Shown here piece after piece: positions 52,903 to 63,138 of a DNA stretch of 64,000 nt (position 1 is the stretch's first letter; the number at the start of each line of letters is the position of its first letter). Both the position numbers and the translations under genes were made by a program. The notes under the pieces were generated by a model. It saw only the letters and a program-made list of their open reading frames with translations, was not told where the DNA came from and did no database searches. Source of the DNA: Globisporangium splendens. Lineage: Eukaryota; Oomycota; Peronosporomycetes; Pythiales; Pythiaceae. The stretch is from contig VFIW01000117.1 of NCBI GenBank assembly GCA_006386115.1, positions 1 through 64,000 on the forward strand. The letters run 5' to 3'.

Positions 52903-55900
52903 AGGCACCCATGGTGCCTCAACTCGCACTGTACTTGGTGGCAGTTCAGTGCGAGCAGGGGGAGATGGCTCAACTGTCTCTCCGGCGGAAGTACAGCGTG
53001 GAATACAAGGCATATCAACGTATTCCGGCGATGGACTACCGTTGCGACCATATCAACCCACAACCCAAGCTCGTCGTGACAACCACCGACCCAGAAGGCG
53101 CAGTGCGACAGTCAATGCTCGCCATGAGCTAACTGTTGGATTCCACACACAGAATGTGATGGGGTTCTCCAAATCCGACGCCAATCTGAACGCGTGGTTT
53201 TCACATTTTCGACAGACTGATGACTCGGGATCATTGGACATTGTCTTTCTCCAAGAAACGCACGTCCTGGAGACCGAAGTGGCATCAATGCAATCCAGAT
53301 TTCGTCGAAGTTGGGGTTTTCAGGAACCATCAGAAGAGTCGGATCCCAGACTCTCTCTCTGGTCAGCTTCCACCGAGCGCAAAGGAGGAGTGGCGATCTT
53401 GTTGAATCCCTATTCGTGCATACCTACACTGGCTCCATATAAGCAGGATCAGTGGAATGCGCACTGGATGGCAGCTACGGTGACGTTGCGTGGTGAAACG
53501 GTGTTACTTCTCAACATCTACGCTCCTTCTACCGTATTTGCAAGGGAAGCTTTCTACAGAGCACTATCAGGTCTCCTCTCGTCACATGATGGACCCATTC
53601 TGTGCGGTGGAGACTTTAATTGCACTCTCAACCAGACGGCAGACAGGTCTCACAACAACCACAACAAAGTGCACGATTCCAGGGAATTGAAGAAACTGCT
53701 CCAGAAATTGAATCTTGTTGATACCCTTGAGGATGATGCTCTTCGCGCCACGGACACACGAGACGTCAAAGCATTCCATCGACAGCATCACACCTACTAC
53801 TATACACTGCCTTCAGGTGACAGTGCCAGCAGTAGGCTCGACCGATGGTACTGCAGCAATGACCATCTCGACTGGGTTCGCAGCGTCTACCAAAGCGTAG
53901 CTGGTCCATTCTCCGATCACAATGGAGTCACGATCCGGGTAGCTGCTCCTGACAAGGTGATCCAAAGCAAGAAGCCTCGAGTTGTCTATCCACTTCCGAA
54001 GAATGCAGCGGCGCATGCGGCGATTATTGGAAAAGATTTCTTCGAAAAAGCTCATGATCAACTTGATGAATTACGTGGACGTTACTCTTCGCCTCGTGAT
54101 TATGCTCTGGCCACAGCAAATTGGTGGGATGAAGCCAAGATCGCGCTCAGGATCGGGTACCTTGAAGCTAAAAAATCGTACTTCGCCAGATTGAATCAAG
54201 GATACAAGAAGAAAATCCAGAGGTTGCAACGACGTCTCTCAGAATCAGAAGCGCAAATGCTCGGTCACTCTGGTGGAGCGGTGGGTGATCAAAACGTGGA
54301 GTTGTCGCAAGAGTTTCTTACCACCGCCACGAGTATTCGTCGTGCCATTGCAGAATGCAAATCGAAGTGGCAGGCTTCGAAACAGGACCGCATTTTTCGG
54401 GAGCACATGCATCATGAACGAAAAACGAGCAAATCCTTCTACAAGCGTATCTCGACCAAGTTCCTTGACAACACTATCTTCACACTCGGTGGCACAGCGA
54501 CTTGCGGACCCATGCGTTCACGAGAACTTGCTGACGACATGGGAGAAGGATGGAAATCAATCATGCAACAGGCGCCCACTCTGCAAACTGACATCGATCA
54601 AATCCTTGATCCAGGAACAGCTATTCCTCCGTCGGACAGATTAGGCTTCCTGCTCAAACCGATCAATTCGAGTGAAATTAAACAGGCTGTGAAGAAATGC
54701 AAGAGAGGCAAAGCTCACGGTCCTGACGAACTCGGCAATGACTGGTACAGAGACCACTGTGACGAGATTACCGGTCTATTCGAGCGACTTTTCAACTTGT
54801 GGATACCCGAATGCGTTCTACCAAGTTCGTTCAGTGAAGCACATATTCACTGCATAAAAAAGTCCGTCTCTGCTGCATCGCCGCTGGACTACAGACCAAT
54901 CGCACTCCTCAACTCTGATTACAAAATATTCACACGGATATTTGCAACCAGATTACGAACTGTGCTCCCTTGGCTTATCCATCACATGCAAGCTGGTTTC
55001 GTTCCAGGGCGAGCAATCCCGACGACGATCGATGTGTTATTGGCTGCGCAACAGCGGGCCACGAGTGACCCCGCCATGTCCAGAGCGATCGCGTTGCTCC
55101 TTGATTTTGCTAAAGCCTATGATTCACTCGATCGCAGCTTTCTGGCACAAGCGCTCCAGCATCTTGGATTCCCATTGAAGTTCGTACGCTTAGTGAAGGT
55201 GTTACACTCTCAAACCACTTACAAGTTCATTGTCAACGGTTTCCTGTCGAGAAAGTACAACGTAACATCCGGAATTCGTCAAGGATGTCCGCTGGCCCCT
55301 CTTCTCTTCATCTTGGCGTTAGAGGTTCTTTATCGGAAAATCGAAGCGAGTGACGAAATACACGGCGTTGAACTCCAGGCAGCAGGATGCGCAACTGAGG
55401 TCAGACTTGGAGGATACGCAGACGACACGACCATTTATCTTAGCGATCCCAAGGATATTAACGCCGTGTTTGCAATCCTGGACAAATATGGAGCAGCTTC
55501 TGGGCTTCGAGTCAATCGGCACAAATCTGCAGTATTACCGCTGAACAAGGAATATAGCTCCACCGAAGAGTCAGTCAGTGACATTCATGTGCTACAACGT
55601 GAGGAACATTGCCGCTACCTCGGCATCCAAGTCGGACAAACGCCTTCGAATGCAAGTAACTGGTCCAAGTGCATCCAAGCCTTACGTGTCAGACTTCGAC
55701 TTGCGCGTCTCAAAACTCACTCTGTCGCCCAACGCGCAGCAATTGCCAGTGCCGTCATCATACCCAAAGTGCTTTATGTGGCCAGGCACTCCTGGCCCTC
55801 TACGGCTATTGTCAATCAGCTACACGACCTAGTGAAACAATTTGTCTGGGGCTCAAGGAACGGTAAGCCTGCGAAACCGTGGATGAAGGAAGAACAAGCT

Positions 55901-58253
55901 GAGCTCAAAAAAATGAATGGAGGCTTGTCAGTACCCAACATCAGAACTGAGCTGATGACGATGAGTGCCACAGCAGTCTCCAAATGGGCAATCACTACCT
56001 CTCACATCGATCAGGTCATCGGGGAAATCTTGCTGCACAACACAAGGGCTTCTTCGACGTACATCACGCCGCTCGATGCAATTCCAAGGCGGCCACCCCA
56101 GCTTCGTGATAACATGTGGACAACTGGCGCAGCATTATGTGCGTCGCTCCATTCTCGACCCTATGATCCCAGAGAACGTGATAATGTACGTTGGTGTTAC
56201 GAGCACTTCAAGTCGACAATTGTGCAGACTCGATGGGATGGCGATGTGTTCCAGATCGACCTCAGCTCTAAAATGTCTGACAGGCTTCCAGGTATCATCG
56301 CTGACGGACGAAAGCTACGTGGGACATTCTGTGCAGAATGATTGCCATACATGACCTCGACTGCAGATGGGTGGCTTCTTGATTCCAACGGCTCCCCTTA
56401 CAAACTTGCTCACACATCATTATCAGTTGGAACAACACAACTGGGTGACATACTTCGATGGGAGTGGATAAGACCAGGAGTGCTTAACTTCATCCCAACG
56501 TGTGGAATCTCCGGATTCTCCCGGCCGTCTATTCGAGCGCTCGAGCGGTTATGTGCTACGTTGGTACCCAACTTCCCACAGCTTCTGTATCGACCACAGC
56601 AAGCAAATGTGCTTCGGCTGTACAACGGGCAACGTCATTACAACCACGAATGGCATCTGCACACCAGTGAAGCAACTCTGACCCACGTCGACACGACCCT
56701 AGTCAAAGCTACGCATACAGTTCACTCCGCAACGGACTGTGACGTCATGGCAACAAGAGACTTGAACGGGCAGAAGGTGTCGTTCCATGCACATCCACGT
56801 TTCACAAGAATCGTGCAACTATGGGGTGGCAACGGACGATACAATACACCAGATCTTTCTATCGGCAACAAGTTGCAGCAACGAGGACACAAATTGGCAA
56901 AGATACTCGAGATGCAGCAGTCAACAAAGCTGTCCAAACAGCAGGATCTCTGTGGCCAGGACTGCAATTAATCCAATGGAGCGAATTACACAACATCCCA
57001 GGGATTACAGTTTATACGGCTCAGACTCTTCTCCGGCTGAAAGCCAACCGACTCTCCATGTGGAACTATGAGAAAGCTGATCTATCCTGCTCGAATCCCG
57101 AATGCTCCCAAGTTGTCCAATCTTCTGTTCAACATCTACTCTGGGAGTGTCCGAAAGCCAAACTGGTGTGGAACTACTTTTATGCGCTATGGGCGAAGAT
57201 CGGAATCACTCCTGGTCACGACCCCGCAATCTGGATCTTCAGTCTGGATCTACCAGATACTCCAAGGCATGCATGGACCACGATCAAGAGACACATTATC
57301 GGACACAAGTTCTCCAATGAACATCTCCAAGATCATCTCTATCCCGTCGCACACATGCTGTGGCGATATATGAGCGCGTCGCTCATACATGCCATTTGGT
57401 GTGCGCATCTGCGACGCATGGATTCGGATCCAATCGAATCGACTGCTGAGATGGCGATCATGATGACCAGATTAGAGGCAGGAATGCGAAACCTCGCACG
57501 ACTCGCTGAAGTGCAAGCTGGAGACTCGGACGGTCACACGGTTGCAGCAGTTCTCAAGGCATATGTCGACTGCTTTCTCAGCCAAACCGACGCCATCCCC
57601 TTGACTCCAAATGATACTCGCGGCGTTTACCTGTTGTTTTTCGATGGTGGATCACGCGGCAATCCAGGACCAGGAGGGACTGGATCCATTATCGTGCGTG
57701 TCCATAAGGACTCGCACACAGCCAGTTTAATTTGGGCCGCCAGCATGGCTATAGCAGGAAGGACACGACCAACAACTTTGCCGAGTACTGGGGTCTCATA
57801 CATGGACTCCGAGAAGCCCAACGCAGTCACTTCGAACCATTGTACGTGATTGGAGACAGTGCACTCATTATCTCCCAACAGCGAATGCATCGGTCCCCTC
57901 GACAGCACCGATTGGCACGTTTATACCAGACAAGTCGACGACTCGCGGATTGCATCGACATCCGAGGATGGTACCATCACTACCGTGCCTTCAACAAGAT
58001 GACGGACTCAGCCGCCAACCTAGCCATGGACACCAGAACCTCAACGCAGGTCCACTTCCCAACTCAAAGAGCTGCTTTCAACAATCTCACCCAGGATCTT
58101 GACAACGACGTCATGCATTGGCTTATGCGAAGTTCGGAAGATCCAAGGTCATTGGACAACACAAGGCAGCCTCACATAGGACCAAGAGAACATGCCATCC
58201 TGGTCAAAGATTATTTAGCATTCAGAAGTGATCTATTGCAAACCGCGCTGTAG
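52817..58253 (+). pseudogene. LINE ORF2: endonuclease, reverse transcriptase, RNase H
   Basis: Overlaps the end of ORF1; candidate ATGs are 52817 and 52865. APE-type endonuclease: QNVMGF (about 53150), FLQETH, GGDFN (about 53610), SRLDRW, SDHNG (about 53913). Reverse transcriptase: YRPIALLN, QAGFVPGR, LLDFAKAYDSLD (about 55097), GIRQGCPLAP, GYADD (55412-55426). A zinc finger CSNPEC/HLLWEC starts at 57088, and RNase H with DGGSRGNPGPGG at about 57643. Breaks: TGA at 56339-56341 (TGG in copy L1b), one base missing at about 56847 and one at about 57750. The RNase H signature resembles the archaeal-type RNase H reported in plant L1 and oomycete LINEs; this is a motif-level inference. Confidence 0.88.
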
Positions 58254-58486
58254 ACACATTTACACTCCTAGATGAAATTCGCAATGAAGAATAGGTAGGA
58301 GAATGGATATTGTAGGTCACGACGATGAACCTAAATATACCTCACCTTATAAAGAGTGTGGCATGTGCATGCATAAAAAGGTTGTGCGTTAAGAGGCGGT
58401 TTGGCGCAGACAGATCAAGCAACGATTGATTACTTTGCTGTCTTCGAATGCTTTGATGCCGACAGAGATCACTACTCTGTAGCATC

Positions 58487-58600
58487 TCAGCCGACCCGTT
58501 TGCCAACAACGCAAGCCACACGAGGCGTCGCAGATCCACAGACGGCGTATCGGATGATGTTCCATTGCGCCGAATCCTCTCTCACCAGCGGGTATGCAAA
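58487..58600 (-). pseudogene. 37-codon SOD-like remnant (unit 9)
   Basis: Same sequence as at 1968-2081. Confidence 0.7.
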
Positions 58601-58996
58601 GCCCATTGCGCGGTATGAATGTCATTCGTATATCTCCTGTTTGTATAGGATCACCTCCCACGCGGCATCAAGAAACTCGGTCGTGCATCCAGGGAGCTCG
58701 AAGGTTCCACGTACGTTTTGTGCGGAAAGTGCGAACGAGAGGCGCAATTGGCACTCGAAGCTGGCAGATTGCCACCACGCATGCACGCACTCGTGCAGCG
58801 ATCACCACCCTCCGGCAGGAGCCGTTCGCTCACTGGATAGAGCAATCGCAATTGAAACAGTCGCAGATGGTGGAAGATTTTTGCACGCATGGACGTCATT
58901 AAAAGCAGTGTTTTTCTTGTTCATTTTACAAGTTAAAGAGAAAGTGAAGAGATACGATTGTTTGGGTATCACGATGACGCGCAGGCTGCTTCTGTC

Positions 58997-59812
58997 TTAC
59001 GAAGAGTGAGTGCTCACTTTGACTCTCCACCCCTTGTGACCGTAGGTCGGCGCTGGCGTTGGCATCGCTGGAGTGTACGTTGGCGTCTTGTCATCGTCAC
59101 TATCATAGTCGTAGTCATTGCCATAGTCGTAGTCATAGTCGTTGTCATAACCATAGTCGTCCGTGCGCTTGCCCAGAGCACACGCCAGGCGCGGCGTGGC
59201 CTTGTTGTCGCATACGGCGTGCAGGATGATGTTCCACTGCGGCGTGTTCTCCGACACGAGTGGGTAGTGGTCGTCCGTCCAATGGCCCGAGACCTGCTTG
59301 TGGGAATCGAGCTTGAAGTCGCCGAGCTTGCCGGCCAGGTCGCCCTTCTCGCACACGCCCGGATTGGCGAGATAGTTGGCGGGCGAGCACGCGTACGACG
59401 CGATCTTGGGCAGACACGCCGGCGTCTCGGCGAACTCGGAGTTGGGACCGCACGCGTAGAGCGGGTCGTAGTGGTTGCTCGTGGCGGCCTTGGAGCACTG
59501 CGCGAACGAGTCGGACGACTTGGTCGAGTTCCACTTGACATGGATGTGCCACTTGTACTCGGTGGGCTCGGTCGTGCAGTTGCCGTCGAGCTTTTTGAGT
59601 GCCGCGACGTCGACTTGGCTGAAGTCGAGGTTGGCGCTGATGTCGGCCTTGGTGGGGTAGTTGGTGGGCGACGGGTAGTTGACTTTGATGGCGCCCTTGA
59701 CGCCGCCGGCCCACTGCGGGTCGAACTCGTACACGAACGTCTGGGCACGCGAAGTCGTGGCCATGGCCGCAAGCGTGGCAAGCGTCATCGTGAGCATCTT
59801 TGCAGAGAGCAT
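58997..59812 (-). CDS. Secreted Cu-only SOD-like protein, copy 8
   Basis: The 271-aa protein is identical to copy 1. The leader is of the SSQRTNTLQ type, as in its mirror partner at 29463, but without that copy's L163P change. It is the last SOD gene of the array proper. Confidence 0.86.
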   Translation of the reverse strand: MLSAKMLTMTLATLAAMATTSRAQTFVYEFDPQWAGGVKGAIKVNYPSPTNYPTKADISANLDFSQVDVAALKKLDGNCTTEPTEYKWHIHVKWNSTKSSDSFAQCSKAATSNHYDPLYACGPNSEFAETPACLPKIASYACSPANYLANPGVCEKGDLAGKLGDFKLDSHKQVSGHWTDDHYPLVSENTPQWNIILHAVCDNKATPRLACALGKRTDDYGYDNDYDYDYGNDYDYDSDDDKTPTYTPAMPTPAPTYGHKGWRVKVSTHSS

Positions 59813-59876
59813 TGTCGAATGCGTACTCTGGAGCGTGTTGGTGCGTTGGGAAGAAGACACTTGGTGAAGAGGAACC

Positions 59877-59891
59877 AAATTGGAGAATGAG
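59877..59891 (-). promoter_or_regulatory. Inr/FPR-type core promoter, SOD copy 8
   Basis: Same 15-bp element on minus, 65-79 nt before the ATG at 59812. Confidence 0.8.
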
Positions 59892-60605
59892 TCCTCGCTT
59901 AAACTCTATCCGGTCAAGAGATAGAGGAGGGAATAGCTCAAGTGATGAAGAGAAAGGAGGGGGCACATGGAGGGAGCAGCAGGAGAGAAGATGGACTTTA
60001 CAGACGGTGGCTTAAACAAATCGTCCATGTCGTACCATTTCGGACGTTGCAGTGGTTCCTTCTTGGTGTCATGCTACTGTGGGGTTCTGGTGGATGCTGG
60101 TGAAGAAAGAAAAATCAGATTCTGAAACCTGTGTGAACACTTCGGCAGTTCAATATAGAGGCCCTCACTGGATATTGAAAGGTGCTCTTATCATTATTTG
60201 GATATTGTAACTGAATAGAGTATAACTAATACAGCTTTTATTCGTCTTTATGAGTGTTTTATATCCAAATGGGTACACTGCAAGGAAGAGGCAGGATATT
60301 GGATGTTTGGGTTTTGCGTTGGTGGCTCAGACGCGCTCACTTCTCTTTGAGTAGTTGGTTGAAGCTATACGCTAAGGTCTCTGTTGGCACGGCTAAACCA
60401 GGAGAAGTTCATATCACGACCTCAAACCATTACGAATTGCGCTCATATTGGTGAATCGATGCGTGCTCATTTTGGACGCGAGCCAAGTTGAAAAGGGAGA
60501 TGCGTGTCCAGCGCACGCATAAAAGATATTTGTTCCAGCAAGAGTTTCCTCCACTAGGCACTAGGATGCGCCACGGATATTGGGAAGTTCACGAACAGAG
60601 ATCAT

Positions 60606-61208
60606 GTTGAATGATGTTGAAGTGGATACACTAGTGAACATCACTCACCGGAAATCGGGACATACACTAGGTGGCGACTCTATCTTATGAACAATGGCCG
60701 CCAATTGTATTCATTCCTGCAGCTTGAATGCCTCAGACCTCTCTCCCTCTCTCTCGGTCGCGATATGTACGCCTCAAATCTTACACTCCACGTTACTTTG
60801 TGCGATGAAGCCTTAGTGAGTGACTTCAACCAAGTTAAAGCGAGTGCATTTGAGCCACAGAAACAAAACCCAGTCATAACTCCGCTCTTCATCATCAGGG
60901 TTCATAACTACAAACTGTACAAAAACGATAGAACCTTTCAATACTTGACAAAATACACTATGCTTGATATTTTGAACTTGCAAACGATTGAATAGCACCC
61001 TTTCCAAAATGTAAGACTTCTTTATAATCATGGCACTCGTGTTCACACAGGACATTAACACCTGATACTTTTATCCGTGTGAACCCACCGAAACCCACTG
61101 CAAATGAACTTTATGGTGAAGTCGCTCTGCACGAAAATCATCTTTTTATCTCTAACCTCCCTCTCTCTAGCGGTCATTCTCACGGCAGAAACGAGTTGTT
61201 GGCAAGAC
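60606..61208. other. Spacer between array and SOD copy 9
   Basis: No convincing gene. It opens with a diverged plus-strand version of the array's GGATACACT...CATCACTCAC motif (about 60621-60668). Sequence similarity to the array resumes only at CTCATTCTCC (61209). The short ORFs here have no recognisable features. Confidence 0.6.
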
Positions 61209-61223
61209 CTCATTCTCCAATTT
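61209..61223 (+). promoter_or_regulatory. Inr/FPR-type core promoter, SOD copy 9
   Basis: CTCATTCTCCAATTT, the first conserved bases before SOD copy 9. Everything upstream of this element is unrelated to the array copies, so core promoter and gene moved as one block. Confidence 0.8.
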
Positions 61224-61287
61224 GGTTCCTCTTCACCAAGTGTCTTCTTCCCAACGCACCAACACGCTCCAGAGTACGCATTCGACA

Positions 61288-62115
61288 ATGCTCTCTGCAA
61301 AGATGCTCACGATGACGCTTGCCACGCTTGCGGCCATGGCCACGACTTCGCGTGCCCAGACGTTCGTGTACGAGTTCGACCCGCAGTGGGCCGGCGGCGT
61401 CAAGGGCGCCATCAAAGTCAACTACCCGTCGCCCACCAACTACCCCACCAAGGCCGACATCAGCGCCAACCTCGACTTCAGCCAAGTCGACGTCGCGGCA
61501 CTCAAAAAGCTCGACGGCAACTGCACGACCGAGCCCACCGAGTACAAGTGGCACATCCATGTCAAGTGGAACTCGACCAAGTCGTCCGACTCATTCGCGC
61601 AGTGCTCCAAGGCCGCCACGAGCAACCACTACGACCCGCTCTACGCGTGCGGTCCCAACTCCGAGTTCGCCGAGACGCCGGCGTGTCTGCCCAAGATCGC
61701 GTCGTACGCGTGCTCGCCCGCCAACTATCTCGCCAATCCGGGCGTGTGCGAGAAGGGCGACCTGGCCGGCAAGCTCGGCGACTTCAAGCTCGATTCCCAC
61801 AAGCAGGTCTCGGGCCATTGGACGGACGACCACTACCCACTCGTGTCGGAGAACACGCCGCAGTGGAACATCATCCTGCACGCCGTATGCGACAACAAGG
61901 CCACGCCGCGCCTGGCGTGTGCTCTGGGCAAGCGCACGGACGACTATGGTTATGACAACGACTATGACTACGACTATGGCAATGACTACGACTATGATAG
62001 TGACGATGACAAGACGCTGAAGTGCATGCCTGCGGTCACGACGACGGAGCCAGCGATGCCGACTCTAGCGCCAACGTACCGCAGAGGCTTGAATATCAGG
62101 ATTGGTCACTTCTAA
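61288..62115 (+). CDS. Secreted Cu-only SOD-like protein, copy 9, alternative tail
   Basis: 275 aa. Residues 1-242 (signal peptide, metal-binding domain, Asp/Tyr tract) are identical to copy 1. After DDDKT the tail changes to LKCMPAVTTTEPAMPTLAP and ends RRGLNIRIGHF, adding a Cys and losing KVSTHSS. It sits outside the array, with its own upstream region and downstream sequence. It could be the founder locus, or an array copy placed at a new site by conversion. No GPI signal is visible. Confidence 0.86.
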   Translation: MLSAKMLTMTLATLAAMATTSRAQTFVYEFDPQWAGGVKGAIKVNYPSPTNYPTKADISANLDFSQVDVAALKKLDGNCTTEPTEYKWHIHVKWNSTKSSDSFAQCSKAATSNHYDPLYACGPNSEFAETPACLPKIASYACSPANYLANPGVCEKGDLAGKLGDFKLDSHKQVSGHWTDDHYPLVSENTPQWNIILHAVCDNKATPRLACALGKRTDDYGYDNDYDYDYGNDYDYDSDDDKTLKCMPAVTTTEPAMPTLAPTYRRGLNIRIGHF

Positions 62116-62286
62116 AGTTAATAAACAATCTATCTGTCCGCATGATACTCCGCCAACCGCATCTACCATTTTCACAATGAGCACAAAACAATAGAGAGTT
62201 GCTTTTGGTGGCACCCGACATAGGGCAGAGGCTTCCTACCCTTACCTAGCATTTGCTATATCCTTATATTTCCGAACAGGTCGTTC

Positions 62287-62939
62287 TCACGCGCTGCAAG
62301 GATAGGGATAGAACGACACTGTGCTTAAGGACTTCTTTTTTGCGAGGTGCGGCCGCAGCACTGCGCTGCCGATGCTGCTGCGTCTGTTATCACCTCTGCT
62401 CGATTCAGCGGTATGCTTCTTGTAACCCGCAGGTTGTTTTGTCGGTGACTTGGATTTTGTTGATACTGCTGCGACTGAAGTTGAGGGAGCAGTTGCTACC
62501 GTGGCTGAACCTGCTTGAACTAGTGCTGGGTGGTGTCGATGTAGGAGAAGGAACGCGGCTGGTATCGGCATTCGCTGAGTTGTGAGCTGATACTGGAGCT
62601 GCTGGTGTTGTTGTATCCACATAACGCAAGCCCATTTCCAGACCACGCGCCTTACTTCTTTTGCACACAGTAGAGCGTGTGAAACACAAACGCACTTTGT
62701 TTTGTCGAGAGCACGATGTCGCCCGTGACATTTGCGCCGTGCAGCGTGAGTTTGCCGTCCGTGATCGAGACCGCGACGCCGTCCATTGAGACGTCCACCT
62801 CCACACCTGCGCATTACACAAACACGCATGTACATAGCAAGATGAGGTAGCGCCACGTAGTGCGAGCAGTGTATGCGCATTTATATCGACGCTTGAACGC
62901 ACACTCAGCGGCCGCACCTTCAAGCATGAGAGCCATCAT
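62287..62939 (-). pseudogene. Decayed inverted partner of the gene at 63139
   Basis: On minus: exon 1 62918-62939 (MMALMLEG), intron 62807-62917, exon 2 62696-62806 (VEVDVSMD...LTLHGANVTGDIVLSTKQ), candidate donor GTGCGT at 62695. The third part matches the plus gene in two frames: first PAAPVSAHNSANAD, later VSTKSKSPTKQPAGYKK and NRRSSIGSA. It is therefore frameshifted, and it ends early at 62287. The acceptor equivalent to the plus gene's TTGTAG is not preserved. It could be a functional variant with other splicing, but that is less likely. Confidence 0.6.
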
Positions 62940-63138
62940 TTTGCCTCCATGTTGCTTGTGCCATGACGATCTTGACTTGAAGTGAGTTGAGAGATTTCAT
63001 TGGGCAAAATCGCGACAAAGATACTCAGATGTTTTTATCCAATTATGCTTTTTGGAGTCATTTTATCCAATGAAGTCGCTTTATGGTCACACTGTGAAAA
63101 GAAAAGTCACATCACAAGCTGAGCAGTAAGGCATCAAG
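62940..63138. promoter_or_regulatory. Bidirectional promoter region of the inverted gene pair
   Basis: 199 bp between two divergent start codons. It contains CCAAT-type boxes in both directions (ATTGG near 63000; CCAAT near 63039 and 63068), and the two halves are partly inverted (TTTCATTGGGCAAAA against ATTTTATCCAATGAA). No Inr/FPR match as good as that of the SOD genes was found. Confidence 0.5.

Larger units (their letters stand above)
48978..58353 (+). mobile_element. Full-length but defective LINE (copy L1c)
   Basis: 9376 bp flanked by the 13-bp target duplication GAGTGTGGCATGT (48965-48977 and 58354-58366). Order: 123-bp 5' UTR, ORF1 (CCHC zinc knuckle), ORF2 (endonuclease, reverse transcriptase, zinc finger, RNase H), short 3' UTR, CCTCACCTTATAA end. 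At least six lesions break the ORFs. The architecture matches APE-type LINEs with an RNase H, as in plant L1 and oomycete elements. The clade was not tested. Confidence 0.93.
48681..60605 (-). repeat. Array unit 9 (orientation A), last unit, with full-length LINE
   Basis: Resumes at TGCTGGAAG, carries the CA tract, is split by LINE L1c, then has the short remnant, SOD copy 8, promoter spacer and the next leader up to 60605. There, GAACAGAG is followed by sequence unlike any other unit. Positions 58601-58996 and 59892-60605 contain no intact gene. Confidence 0.9.
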
